IMG/VR virus record: IMGVR_UViG_3300046002_003616
Span: 1-35,110 of that record
Source of the DNA: a virus
Direction: 5' to 3' (one strand)
DNA length: 35,110 bases
How positions within the stretch are numbered: position 1 is the first letter of the stretch; every line of letters begins with the position of its first letter. Positions 5,921 through 11,989 of the stretch are shown in pieces. The position numbers and the translations under genes are program-made. Below the pieces are notes generated by a model, which was not told the origin of the DNA, did no database searches, and saw only the letters and a program-made list of their open reading frames with translations.

Positions 5921-7407
5921 TATGCCCCGCCTCTGTTTTCCTCTTTAGCTCTAGCTTTTGCAAAGGCGATCTGACGGCTTTTTATGAAGCTGCGCACTTC
6001 CTGAGTAGGAACATCCAGTCTCTTAGACAGATTGTCAGGCCAAGTTCCAAACTTTTGCTTATAATTATAAGCAGCCCAGCCTTCTTTATATCCCCTCTCT
6101 GCGGCTATGTATAAAAGCCCGCTATACCAAACCTGACGCTGATTATAATGCTCTGCAACTCTTTGCTTGTTTCTTTCAAGAACGGCAAGGAAACCTTCCT
6201 TCACCCCAACATCGCTCTGTGCTACCGGAGCAAACCCGCATTCAGGACAGGTGTGAACGCCAACCGGCTTTACGAAACTACATTTCGGGCACTTCTTGGG
6301 TGTCGGCTGTAGCTTTTCCTCCCGCTTAGTTTTCTTTTTGCCAAGCTCAATCTTACCTGATTTTAGCTCGTTGTAATGGATCGTGCAGGGAAGACCAAGC
6401 GACAGGCCAGTGTTGGAATGATCCAGAACAAGGCATTCTTTCTTGTCTGCATGTGTCCGTAGCCCCCGGCCGATGATCTGGAGGAACAGCATCTCCGATT
6501 TGGTGGGCCTAGCCAGAATGATACAGGATACGAACGGCGCGTCTACACCCGTGGTCAAGGTTCCAATATTACAAATAACTTGGAGCCTTCCGACCCTAAG
6601 TTGTTCGATCATTTCCACCCGCTCGTCGGGAGGCGTCAGGGCGTCCACATATCCAGCGGCGATGCCCACCTGCTCAAATTGAACCTGAACCGCTCTGGCA
6701 TGGGCCCGGTCGACGCAAAAGCAAAGGGTCGGGCGCCGCTCTCCCTTATCAACCCAGGTCTTGACTATATCAGCCGTGATTTCGACCTTGTTCATAGCCG
6801 AGGACAGTTGGCCCTCATGATAGTCACCAGCCACGATTTTGACCCCGGACAGGTCAGGCGAGAACGGGGCGTAGTATTTGTAATCGGACAGGAAGCCTTC
6901 TTTGATCAGCTCGCGGGTCGTGGAGACAATGATTAGTCTATCCCACTCCTCAGCCATGCCAGTCGACCAAGGCGTGGCGGATAGCCCGATGAACCTGTAA
7001 TCCGAGCATTCAGCCATCCAGCGCTTATAAAGCTTCGATCTGCGATGAACTTCGTCGAAGATAACCATATCCACTGGGGGAAGCTTCGGGCGCCGGACAA
7101 GGGTATCCGCCGAGCAAATCTGGATCGGCTTGGCGTAATTGCACAGCGGATGGTTAGACTGGACGATGGATATGTCCTCCTCCGGCAGTCCGGCCTTGAC
7201 GAAGGCTTTGAAGGTCTGGTCAATCAAAGACAGGAACGGGACAACGAAAGCCACCCGGCTTCCCTTCTCACGGGCCAAGGCGAAAACCTCAGAGGCTATG
7301 CGGGTCTTACCAGCCCCTGTGGGAGCCGCTAGGACGACCTTGTGCCCTTGGGCTATTTCAGTCCTTAAATCGTCAATGGCCTTCTGCTGGTAGGGCCGAA
7401 GCTGCAT
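5917..7407 (-). CDS. SF2 DEAD/DEAH-type helicase with zinc ribbon, 496 aa
   Basis: ATP-dependent nucleic-acid translocase of the type-III-restriction/UvrB-like SF2 group, probably used in phage replication or repair. The Q-like start RPYQQKAIDDL precedes Walker A APTGAGKT (28-35). DEVH is at 118-121, SATPW at 143-147, and motif VI is QIIGRGLRTH. After the helicase core come a lysine-rich linker and a CPKC...CPEC zinc ribbon (about 372-392). A helical tail of about 100 residues containing GTWPDNL resembles the C-terminal domains of phage helicases. GAGGTGT precedes the ATG. It is followed by the methyltransferase (4-base overlap), and a 465-bp non-coding island lies upstream. Confidence 0.93.
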   Translation of the reverse strand: MQLRPYQQKAIDDLRTEIAQGHKVVLAAPTGAGKTRIASEVFALAREKGSRVAFVVPFLSLIDQTFKAFVKAGLPEEDISIVQSNHPLCNYAKPIQICSADTLVRRPKLPPVDMVIFDEVHRRSKLYKRWMAECSDYRFIGLSATPWSTGMAEEWDRLIIVSTTRELIKEGFLSDYKYYAPFSPDLSGVKIVAGDYHEGQLSSAMNKVEITADIVKTWVDKGERRPTLCFCVDRAHARAVQVQFEQVGIAAGYVDALTPPDERVEMIEQLRVGRLQVICNIGTLTTGVDAPFVSCIILARPTKSEMLFLQIIGRGLRTHADKKECLVLDHSNTGLSLGLPCTIHYNELKSGKIELGKKKTKREEKLQPTPKKCPKCSFVKPVGVHTCPECGFAPVAQSDVGVKEGFLAVLERNKQRVAEHYNQRQVWYSGLLYIAAERGYKEGWAAYNYKQKFGTWPDNLSKRLDVPTQEVRSFIKSRQIAFAKARAKEENRGGAY

Positions 7408-7872
7408 AACACACCTCTAGAAGTCGTTTACATTAACAGGCGTAATTCCCTTTCCCCTATGTCCTCCGGCCTCATAGCCTTGTAGGCTTAGAGTGGTAGC
7501 TAGGCATGGGGCCTGACCTTGGCCTTGACCATAGCTGCCCCGGAATGGGGAGTGACAGTCGCTTCTCGTATCCCTGACCTACCCTGTATCGTGGGTGAAA
7601 CGCTCCGACCGGTTAGACACCTTGTCGGTGTCCACTCCGGAAAACCCCCACTAGAGGCTTGCCGGAATGGACGGGGTCAGTTCTGAATGGTCCTTGCGAC
7701 AGGATACCATTCGGCCCGGAAACCCCTTGTCACTGCCATAAGACAGGTGCAGTCACGCTTTCCAAGGGTAAAGAGGCCCGATTTTATTAGTTCCGTATCC
7801 CTATGATCCTATGCCTCAATCAGCCATGAAGGCCGGGGCTCTCCGCTATTGGCGGGATGGTTAATAGGAGCA
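7408..7872 (-). ncRNA. Candidate structured RNA / hairpin-rich non-coding island
   Basis: This 465-bp stretch has no convincing gene although genes are packed tightly on both sides. It is dense in inverted repeats, and the flanking genes imply minus-strand transcription. Stems seen: GAATGGT/ACCATTC (7685-7691 with 7706-7712), a 9-bp stem 7632-7640 with 7662-7670, GACACC/GGTGTC (7616-7621 with 7627-7632), AGCCT/AGGCT (7476-7480 with 7484-7488), GGGGC/GCCCC (7508-7512 with 7537-7541), and CCGC/GCGG (7843-7846 with 7852-7855). At 7725-7753 two stems interleave in a way that would form a pseudoknot. I cannot match it to a known RNA family. It could be a phage ncRNA, a long 5' leader of the helicase, or an origin. 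Confidence 0.45.
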
Positions 7873-8121
7873 CTATTGGCCAAGGGCGGCCTCGTGGGAT
7901 CCTTTCAGCTTTTTCTGGTTATAAGCGACTGCCCTAGCGTGTTCTAGGAACCGCTCTAGGCAATAGTTGAACCCGCCATCGTCAAAAAGAGAGGCGTGGG
8001 CTTCGGCTAGGCGAGCAAACTCAGCGGCTATCCGGATATTGGTCAGAATGTCGGCCTCGATATAGGCCAACTCTTGATTACGGGGCTTCTTGGGGGTATA
8101 TCTTTTGTCAGCCGAGGGCAT
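7873..8121 (-). CDS. Small hypothetical protein, 82 aa
   Basis: Not recognised. ATG 8121 has an AGGGAAA ribosome-binding site. The start is basic (MPSADKRYTPKKPRNQE), and the rest is predicted to be helical and amphipathic (LTNIRIAAEFARLAEAHASLF, CLERFLEHARAVAY). There is no membrane segment. It lies 67 bp downstream of a consensus promoter overlapped by a perfect 10-bp inverted repeat, so it is probably the first gene of a leftward unit that runs through the structured island to the helicase. Confidence 0.65.
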   Translation of the reverse strand: MPSADKRYTPKKPRNQELAYIEADILTNIRIAAEFARLAEAHASLFDDGGFNYCLERFLEHARAVAYNQKKLKGSHEAALGQ

Positions 8122-8187
8122 GACGTTTTCCCTGTGTTACGTTGTCCAGTGTCTTCGGTTAGGGGCGCCAACCCCGAAACCTTTCCT

Positions 8188-8225
8188 AGATTAGACGGCG
8201 GCTGGCCTAGTGTCAAGCCGCCGTC
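8188..8225 (-). promoter_or_regulatory. Leftward promoter embedded in a perfect inverted repeat (candidate operator)
   Basis: On the minus strand, TTGACA (8211-8216) and TAATCT (8188-8193) are 17 bp apart. The arms GACGGCGGCT (8194-8203) and AGCCGCCGTC (8216-8225) are perfect reverse complements around 12 bp. One arm fills half the spacer next to the -10 box and the other abuts the -35 box. The dyad is therefore centred on the promoter, as expected for a repressor operator. A T tract after the hairpin is lacking, arguing against a terminator. Confidence 0.6.
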
Positions 8226-8245
8226 GTCATTTATAAATCATTACG

Positions 8246-8470
8246 TTATTTTTCTTTGTTTTTTACAGCAGCCGCCGCCCTGCGCTTTTTGCGAGCCGAC
8301 GGGAAAAGCTGGTTCTTTACGCTTGTCGCACCACAATTGTTACCCCTGTGCAAAGCATTAGCCATCGCCAAAGACTGCTGGGCATTAGCTATTGGGGCAG
8401 CAAGGCCAATCCGACTGTGTAGAGCTTTCTGCAATGATTTGTTGTTTACGATAATTAGTTCACCAGACAT
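8246..8470 (-). CDS. Small basic hypothetical protein, 74 aa
   Basis: Not recognised. ATG 8470 follows GGGAGGATAAA, a strong ribosome-binding site. The N-terminal half is helical (SLQKALHSRIGLAAPIANA). The C-terminal third is strongly basic (SARKKRRAAAAVKNKEK), so nucleic-acid binding is plausible. It is last in the leftward group 8246-9840; the promoter/operator at 8188-8225 lies downstream of its stop. Confidence 0.65.
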   Translation of the reverse strand: MSGELIIVNNKSLQKALHSRIGLAAPIANAQQSLAMANALHRGNNCGATSVKNQLFPSARKKRRAAAAVKNKEK

Positions 8471-8482
8471 TTTATCCTCCCA

Positions 8483-8698
8483 TCACGCTTCACCCAAACC
8501 CTTGCGGGCATCCTCGACACCACGATCATAACCAGCCCGATAAGCCGCGTTCATGTCATGGCTACGGTTAAGCCACTTTCGCTGATCTTTGATTAAATCT
8601 ACCGCCTCTCCAGACATATCTTTAGATACAGGATCCTTCGAGTTAAGGTGGATGCCTATCAGCCAACTTAGGATGGCGTCGAATTTATAGGTTCTCAT
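8483..8698 (-). CDS. Small hypothetical protein, 71 aa
   Basis: Not recognised. ATG 8698 has AAAAGGAA just upstream; an in-frame ATG at 8725 lies deeper inside the preceding gene and lacks such a site. The protein starts MRTYKFDAILSWLIGIHL and ends in a helix (MNAAYRAGYDRGVEDARKG). The AYRAGYDRGVEDARK pattern, a helix with regular basic and acidic residues, is common in small phage helper proteins of unknown function. It overlaps the upstream gene by 14 bp. Confidence 0.65.
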   Translation of the reverse strand: MRTYKFDAILSWLIGIHLNSKDPVSKDMSGEAVDLIKDQRKWLNRSHDMNAAYRAGYDRGVEDARKGLGEA

Positions 8699-8969
8699 TT
8701 CCTTTTCCCAGAGCTTTAGTGGCATTTCTAAATTCTCCAGCAGTCAACAAATAGCTATATTCTAATTTTCCGTATTCTGTCATGTCATAATTACCATCAA
8801 CATCAGCGACAACTATGTCATCCTCCAAACCTTTTTCGAGGATACATAATGCAAAAGGTTCCAAAGCGGCTTCAAGTTCCGCGATGCGTTGTTTGTATTG
8901 CTCATTTAAAACAGCCAGATCATGAAGCGCTTGAGTATTGATCTTGGCGTAATGGGTATAATCAGACAT
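8685..8969 (-). CDS. Coiled-coil hypothetical protein, 94 aa (paralogue of 10711-11064)
   Basis: Function unknown. ATG 8969 has GAGGTGA upstream. A coiled-coil segment (NEQYKQRIAELEAALEPFA, about 23-41) is followed by an acidic segment (LEDDIVVADVDGNYD) and a helical end. The RIAELEAAL-PFA block is shared with the protein at 10711-11064, and 20 bp of DNA (GCTTCAAGTTCCGCGATGCG) are identical at both places, so the two genes have a common or exchanged segment. No membrane segment or catalytic motif is visible. Confidence 0.68.
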   Translation of the reverse strand: MSDYTHYAKINTQALHDLAVLNEQYKQRIAELEAALEPFALCILEKGLEDDIVVADVDGNYDMTEYGKLEYSYLLTAGEFRNATKALGKGNENL

Positions 8970-8977
8970 CGCTCACC

Positions 8978-9295
8978 TCACTGCAAAATGATCTTAGATT
9001 GCGGGGCTTTGTCCATGCCCTTATTCACAGCTACGCTCTGAGCCATGTATGAGCCAAACTCTTCCACAATACTCAAAGCCTGACTGGCCTTATCCTTGTC
9101 ATCGAAGTAAGCCAGCCCGGATGATGTGACGGCGAACCCGCATGATTTGACAAGATGGAAACCATAATGAGGAGACAAGCCCTTTTCCTTCATTTCATCC
9201 ATCCTGCTTGAAATGATGTTGAATATCTCCGCTAGGGTATCCATCGTCATTTCATTCGCAATATCTTCGGCTGCTTTGCCAGTTACTTTGGACAT
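8978..9295 (-). CDS. Hypothetical protein, 105 aa
   Basis: Not recognised. ATG 9295 overlaps the end of the gcrA-like gene by 13 bp. The N-terminal 35 residues are helical (EMTMDTLAEIFNIISSRMDEM), a central part has short strands (FHLVKSCGFAVTSSGLAYF), and a helix follows (KASQALSIVEEFGSYMAQ). It is soluble with no signal peptide. Its tight coupling to gcrA suggests co-expression and perhaps a shared regulatory role, but that is only context. Confidence 0.68.
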   Translation of the reverse strand: MSKVTGKAAEDIANEMTMDTLAEIFNIISSRMDEMKEKGLSPHYGFHLVKSCGFAVTSSGLAYFDDKDKASQALSIVEEFGSYMAQSVAVNKGMDKAPQSKIILQ

Positions 9296-9840
9296 TTCAT
9301 CATCCTTTTAGAAGCGGGAGTGTGAGGCGTGTAAACAAGAGGATAGCAGTATTCACAGTATGGCGTCGATCTACCCGGAGCAACATCAGCCCCGCAGAAC
9401 CGAAGCGTATCATTTCTTGTGTCACCGACAGGGTATCGACAATGCTTTGACAAAAGCTCCATGAACCGAAGCGCCCTGGCGTTTGGGTTGAGGAACTTTG
9501 TCTTAGCTTCTTTCCTCTGATTTTCAGTCAATGGTATGATACTGAATGTATCAGGATGCACTAACGATGCGTCCATCTTTGGCTTGATAGCTACCGGCTT
9601 CGCCTGCTCTTTTTGTTTTTTCGTTTTCGGCGTTTTTACAGGCTTCGGCTTTCTTCCTGCCTGTCCGCTGAACGCTATGCCAATCCGACTAGCTCTGCCA
9701 GCGACCGAGTTTCGCGTAGCTATTACGCCAAACTTTTTGCTGATAGCGTCGGCGGTTTCAGTAAACGTCCAATTGTCTTTCGCCGTAAACGCCAGAAACT
9801 CGTCGATTTCTTTTGTCCACTTCATTTTTGCCTTACCCAT
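9283..9840 (-). CDS. gcrA-like: GcrA-like cell-cycle regulator, 185 aa
   Basis: GcrA is an alphaproteobacterial transcription factor that works with sigma70 RNA polymerase and responds to GANTC adenine methylation. The N-terminal domain (about 6-58) has the expected W-x(n)-F-L pattern, a recognition region (TRNSVAGRASRIGIAF) and GRKPKPVK after it. A lysine-rich linker follows. The C-terminal zinc-like module reads CRYPVGDTRNDTLRFCGADV, then TPYCEYCYPLVYTP, matching the conserved C-R-P-G/FCG/YC-C end of GcrA. The length is close to cellular GcrA. AGGGAGG precedes the ATG, which directly follows the VRR-NUC stop. It may redirect host cell-cycle promoters or act on phage genes; that is inference. 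Confidence 0.85.
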   Translation of the reverse strand: MGKAKMKWTKEIDEFLAFTAKDNWTFTETADAISKKFGVIATRNSVAGRASRIGIAFSGQAGRKPKPVKTPKTKKQKEQAKPVAIKPKMDASLVHPDTFSIIPLTENQRKEAKTKFLNPNARALRFMELLSKHCRYPVGDTRNDTLRFCGADVAPGRSTPYCEYCYPLVYTPHTPASKRMMKCPK

Positions 9841-10200
9841 CTATGCCTCCCTGATAGGTATATTCATATGATTGAATGCTAGTCTTACTTCTTCGATCGA
9901 CCTGACTACAGCGCATGTATGACCCAGAATATGAAGTTGTTGATGAAAATCCAATTGCGCCGGGCTGACACGGCCAATGGCGGACTTGACCTCCATCCAC
10001 AAAACTTGACCGCCGGGCATGATCACCACCAGATCCGGGGCTCCGGGCGTAAGTCCCGGAACCGCGTTAGTCGGACGTCCTCCTGTAGTTCGTCGGGAGG
10101 CGTTGGGGATCGCAATGATCTTAACGCTTGGAGCAGCCCACCGGACCCAATCAATGATCTGGCGCTGAATGTCGTTTTCTGATATCTTAACCTTAGCCAT
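9841..10200 (-). CDS. VRR-NUC domain nuclease, 119 aa
   Basis: Stand-alone VRR-NUC domain, a PD-(D/E)XK nuclease type found in phages and in FAN1-like repair enzymes; probably cuts branched DNA during replication or recombination. The motifs are clear: an N-terminal EN-x-I-Q helix (SENDIQRQIIDWVR), GLTPGAPDLVVI with Asp56, LWMEVKSAIGRVSPAQ with Glu70 and Lys72, and a Gln/helix end (DFHQQLHILGHTCAVVRSIEEV). At 119 residues it is the full domain and nothing else. The stop adjoins the gcrA ATG. The opposite-strand lipoprotein gene begins 12 bp from its start, so both may share a divergent control region. Confidence 0.92.
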   Translation of the reverse strand: MAKVKISENDIQRQIIDWVRWAAPSVKIIAIPNASRRTTGGRPTNAVPGLTPGAPDLVVIMPGGQVLWMEVKSAIGRVSPAQLDFHQQLHILGHTCAVVRSIEEVRLAFNHMNIPIREA

Positions 10201-10211
10201 TGGAGGGTCCT

Positions 10212-10325
10212 ATGAAGTATATTCTTGTCGCCATGACGGTAATGCTGTCCGGATGCGGAGCCGCCTACGACTTTGCGAAATACGCCTATCACGAATGCTC
10301 TCAGGACATGTCTCACTGCCGTTGA
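10212..10325 (+). CDS. Mini-lipoprotein, 37 aa, opposite strand
   Basis: A 37-residue frame with a GGAGGG ribosome-binding site (10202-10207) five bases before ATG 10212. MKYILVAMTVMLSGC is a compact lipoprotein signal with lipobox LSGC and Cys15 as the lipidation site. The mature part has only 23 residues and two further cysteines (HECSQDMSHC). It runs against all neighbours, between the divergent VRR-NUC gene and the convergent HTH gene, whose end it overlaps by 13 bp. Small phage lipoproteins can block superinfection or assist lysis; either is inference. A good candidate for a moron gene. Confidence 0.65.
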   Translation: MKYILVAMTVMLSGCGAAYDFAKYAYHECSQDMSHCR

Positions 10326-10711
10326 TCCTTAATAGCGCTTTGAACGTAGATCTTTTTGCGGGCTACTCCGAGAGCCGTCCGGACATGAGTTTCCGACCTG
10401 TGTTTGAATTTCGCTATTTGTTGAGTTGACCATCCGTTTTCTGCCAGCGTCAATAGTTCTCGCTCTCTTTTGGTTAGCGGGATTAGAAGCTCTTTACGGA
10501 CTGGTTTGGAGAAGTCGGAAACGTTTTTTGTGTCTATGCTGCCAATGGTGTCCGCTGGCGTAAAATACTTTTGCGGTTCGCCTGGAAGTGGCGTCTCTAG
10601 GCATTTAACCCGCGGCAAAGATATCGCAGACTTGCGGGCGCCGTCGACGTCTTTCTGGTCGCAGCGGGTTCCCGGCATATTGGTGGCAATATATACGATA
10701 TGCCGTTCCAT
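10313..10711 (-). CDS. LuxR-type helix-turn-helix protein, 132 aa
   Basis: The C-terminal third is a LuxR/GerE-like DNA-binding domain: LTKRERELLTLAENGWSTQQ, then IAKFKHRSETHVRTALGVAR. It keeps the L-T-x-R-E-x-E-L-L start and the S-x-x-H-V recognition helix. The N-terminal 75 residues (RHIVYIATNMPGTRCDQKD) are not a known sensor domain. ATG 10711 is chosen because the longer frame reads through the upstream gene; the ATG overlaps its stop (TAATG). Likely a phage transcription regulator; the target is unknown. Confidence 0.75.
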   Translation of the reverse strand: MERHIVYIATNMPGTRCDQKDVDGARKSAISLPRVKCLETPLPGEPQKYFTPADTIGSIDTKNVSDFSKPVRKELLIPLTKRERELLTLAENGWSTQQIAKFKHRSETHVRTALGVARKKIYVQSAIKDQRQ

Positions 10712-11064
10712 TAGTCTTTCTTCTTCTCCAAAGCGGCGCGGGCGGCGCGGAGGTCGCCAACAACAGGCATAAAGTCCCTGTCCCATAATGGTTGGTCGTC
10801 TACGTCACCGTTATATTTTTCGGCCAAGTCAGCAAACGGACACAGCGCCGCTTCAAGTTCCGCGATGCGGGCGGCGGCGGCTCCCTGCGCCTTTTTCTGA
10901 TGCTCTACGCCTTTCTCAAAGCCGACCATGTAAGCGGTCGTCAATTCGCCTTCCAACTCCGCAATCCGTCGCGCCTGCGCCTTTAATGCGTCGGCGGCTT
11001 CGTAGTGAATGCCTCCGGTTTGTGATAAGCGCAGCCGTGCGATTAGGTCGGTGTAGTCAGTCAC
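10711..11064 (-). CDS. Coiled-coil hypothetical protein, 117 aa
   Basis: Function unknown. GTG start at 11064, overlapping the stop of the 33-aa gene (GTGA). The protein is mostly coiled coil, with two RIAELE blocks (ARRIAELEGELTTAYMVGFEKG and ARIAELEAALCPFADLAE in outline), followed by an acidic turn (NGDVDDQP) and a helical end. It shares the RIAELEAAL-PFA block with the protein at 8685-8969. Such coiled-coil early proteins are frequent in phages with no assigned role. It is coupled to the HTH gene downstream. Confidence 0.68.
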   Translation of the reverse strand: MTDYTDLIARLRLSQTGGIHYEAADALKAQARRIAELEGELTTAYMVGFEKGVEHQKKAQGAAAARIAELEAALCPFADLAEKYNGDVDDQPLWDRDFMPVVGDLRAARAALEKKKD

Positions 11065-11162
11065 TTCGTCCTCCCCTCAATCCACATCACCAATACTGCC
11101 GACGCGGCTCCCAATACATAGAAGCCAAGCCATATGGTGGCATCTTCAATTATCTCTACCAT
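11061..11162 (-). CDS. Single-span membrane mini-protein, 33 aa
   Basis: A 33-codon frame fits exactly between two longer genes. Its ATG (11162-11160) overlaps the stop of the upstream gene by 7 bp, and its TGA (11063-11061) overlaps the GTG of the next gene. The residues after an acidic start (MVEIIEDAT) form one hydrophobic span of about 19 residues (IWLGFYVLGAASAVLVMWI), then EGRTK, giving an N-out or holin-like/inhibitor-like topology. The coupling on both sides is the main evidence for coding. Function unknown. Confidence 0.6.
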   Translation of the reverse strand: MVEIIEDATIWLGFYVLGAASAVLVMWIEGRTK

Positions 11163-11440
11163 CCCCACCCACTCCAGCCGTTCAGCGCCACAAGCCGACC
11201 CGGCTTACGTTTCTTCCAGTCAGGTATATCTGGGCCGCCAGCTTCTTGTTTTGCCTTTATGCGAGCAGCCCTCTTTTGCTCCGCCCTGCGTTTATTGCGC
11301 TCTAATTTCTTGATCTCTTGCTTCATTGCAAAGTCAGGATCAGAGGTGGCCAGTTGCGCTATACGCTCACGGCGCATTTTTTCTCTAAGCCTATTTGCTT
11401 CCCTTTTGCGCTCTAGAGCTTCTGGAGATTTAGCCGGCAT
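11156..11440 (-). CDS. Highly basic helical protein, 94 aa
   Basis: Not recognised. ATG 11440 has CAGGGAA upstream and overlaps the preceding gene by 11 bp. The sequence is dominated by charged helix (ALERKREANRLREKMRRERI; KKLERNKRRAEQKRAAR) with very few hydrophobic residues, then ends in a Gly/Trp tail (ALNGWSGWGW). Nucleic-acid or acidic-protein binding is plausible from charge alone. It sits in a run of tiny overlapping genes transcribed leftward. Confidence 0.65.
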   Translation of the reverse strand: MPAKSPEALERKREANRLREKMRRERIAQLATSDPDFAMKQEIKKLERNKRRAEQKRAARIKAKQEAGGPDIPDWKKRKPGRLVALNGWSGWGW

Positions 11441-11678
11441 TGTTCCCTGTGATCCCTTTGTGGAAATAAGCCAACGCCTCGATTAAAGCCTGTCCGTCAA
11501 TGTCCAAGGCGACCTTATCCGGTATGCCAGCGTCCGCATAAAGCTTAAGGCGGTCTTTCTGGTAGATCGGAAGCTTAGGGTGATCAGTTAAAATCCTGAC
11601 CATCCGCGTTTTCCAATCGCTTTTGCTGCGCGACAAATGGCTGCAATAGTCCTTGGCGGTTTCCTCTAGCTCATCCAT
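11430..11678 (-). CDS. Small hypothetical protein, 82 aa
   Basis: Not recognised. ATG 11678 overlaps the stop of the HTH-like gene by one base. The sequence is helical, with a basic N-terminal part (KDYCSHLSRSKSDWKTRMVR) and a second helical part (GQALIEALAYFHKGI). No motif, signal or membrane segment is seen. Its tight coupling in the 10313-11884 run supports coding. Confidence 0.65.
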   Translation of the reverse strand: MDELEETAKDYCSHLSRSKSDWKTRMVRILTDHPKLPIYQKDRLKLYADAGIPDKVALDIDGQALIEALAYFHKGITGNNAG

Positions 11679-11884
11679 TATTTTTTCCTGCGTTTCTTTG
11701 GAGGGTTCTCAAAATCTTCAAGCTTCAATCGGCCCCTGGAGTTAAGGCAAAGCTTTATACGCCATGCTAACGGAACGCCGCGATGCCGCCAGCCGTTTAC
11801 AGTAATCCAATAGGCCCCAAGGCTAAGAGCAAGCTCTTCCATTTCGGGAGTGGTGTATCGCTTATCTAAAGGTCTTCTAGTCAT
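11678..11884 (-). CDS. Cro-like/YdaS-like HTH protein, 68 aa
   Basis: A small DNA-binding protein. The segment LGAYWITVNGWRHRGVPLAW, followed by RIKLCLNSRGRLK, matches the recognition helix and following turn of Cro/YdaS-type regulators (V-x-x-W-R-x-R-G-V-P-x-x-W-R). The C-terminus is very basic (ENPPKKRRKK). The ATG at 11884 has AGGG 8 bp upstream; an in-frame ATG at 11890 is only 2 bp from AGGG. As first gene of the leftward run, next to the divergent region with the recombination operon, it may be the switch regulator of both. Confidence 0.65.
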   Translation of the reverse strand: MTRRPLDKRYTTPEMEELALSLGAYWITVNGWRHRGVPLAWRIKLCLNSRGRLKLEDFENPPKKRRKK

Positions 11885-11915
11885 AATCATATCCCTTTCA
11901 TATCCTTAATAATTC

Positions 11916-11960
11916 GTCAAGCATCTTTTTATCTTGACAGACTTCTTGAACAGGAATATT
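11916..11960 (+). promoter_or_regulatory. Divergent control region with dyad and rightward promoter
   Basis: GTCAAG (11916-11921) and CTTGAC (11933-11938) are perfect reverse complements 11 bp apart. The right arm overlaps TTGACA (11934-11939), and AATATT (11955-11960) follows at 15 bp as a possible -10 box. A second CTTGA-CAG copy lies 12 bp further on. The dyad is a candidate operator for the neighbouring Cro-like protein. Promoter spacing is not ideal. Confidence 0.45.
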
Positions 11961-11989
11961 CAGACCATCCTCTAGAAGTGGAGAGACAA

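Noticed and set aside
7408-7872. Group I intron or RNase P RNA in the non-coding island
   Set aside because: None of the conserved core sequences of either RNA could be recognised, and the flanking genes are both intact rather than split.
10788-11486. Long open frame of 232 codons on the plus strand
   Set aside because: It lies opposite four coupled leftward genes with good start sites; its translation is Arg/Ser/Leu-rich and lacks any motif, as expected for an antisense shadow.
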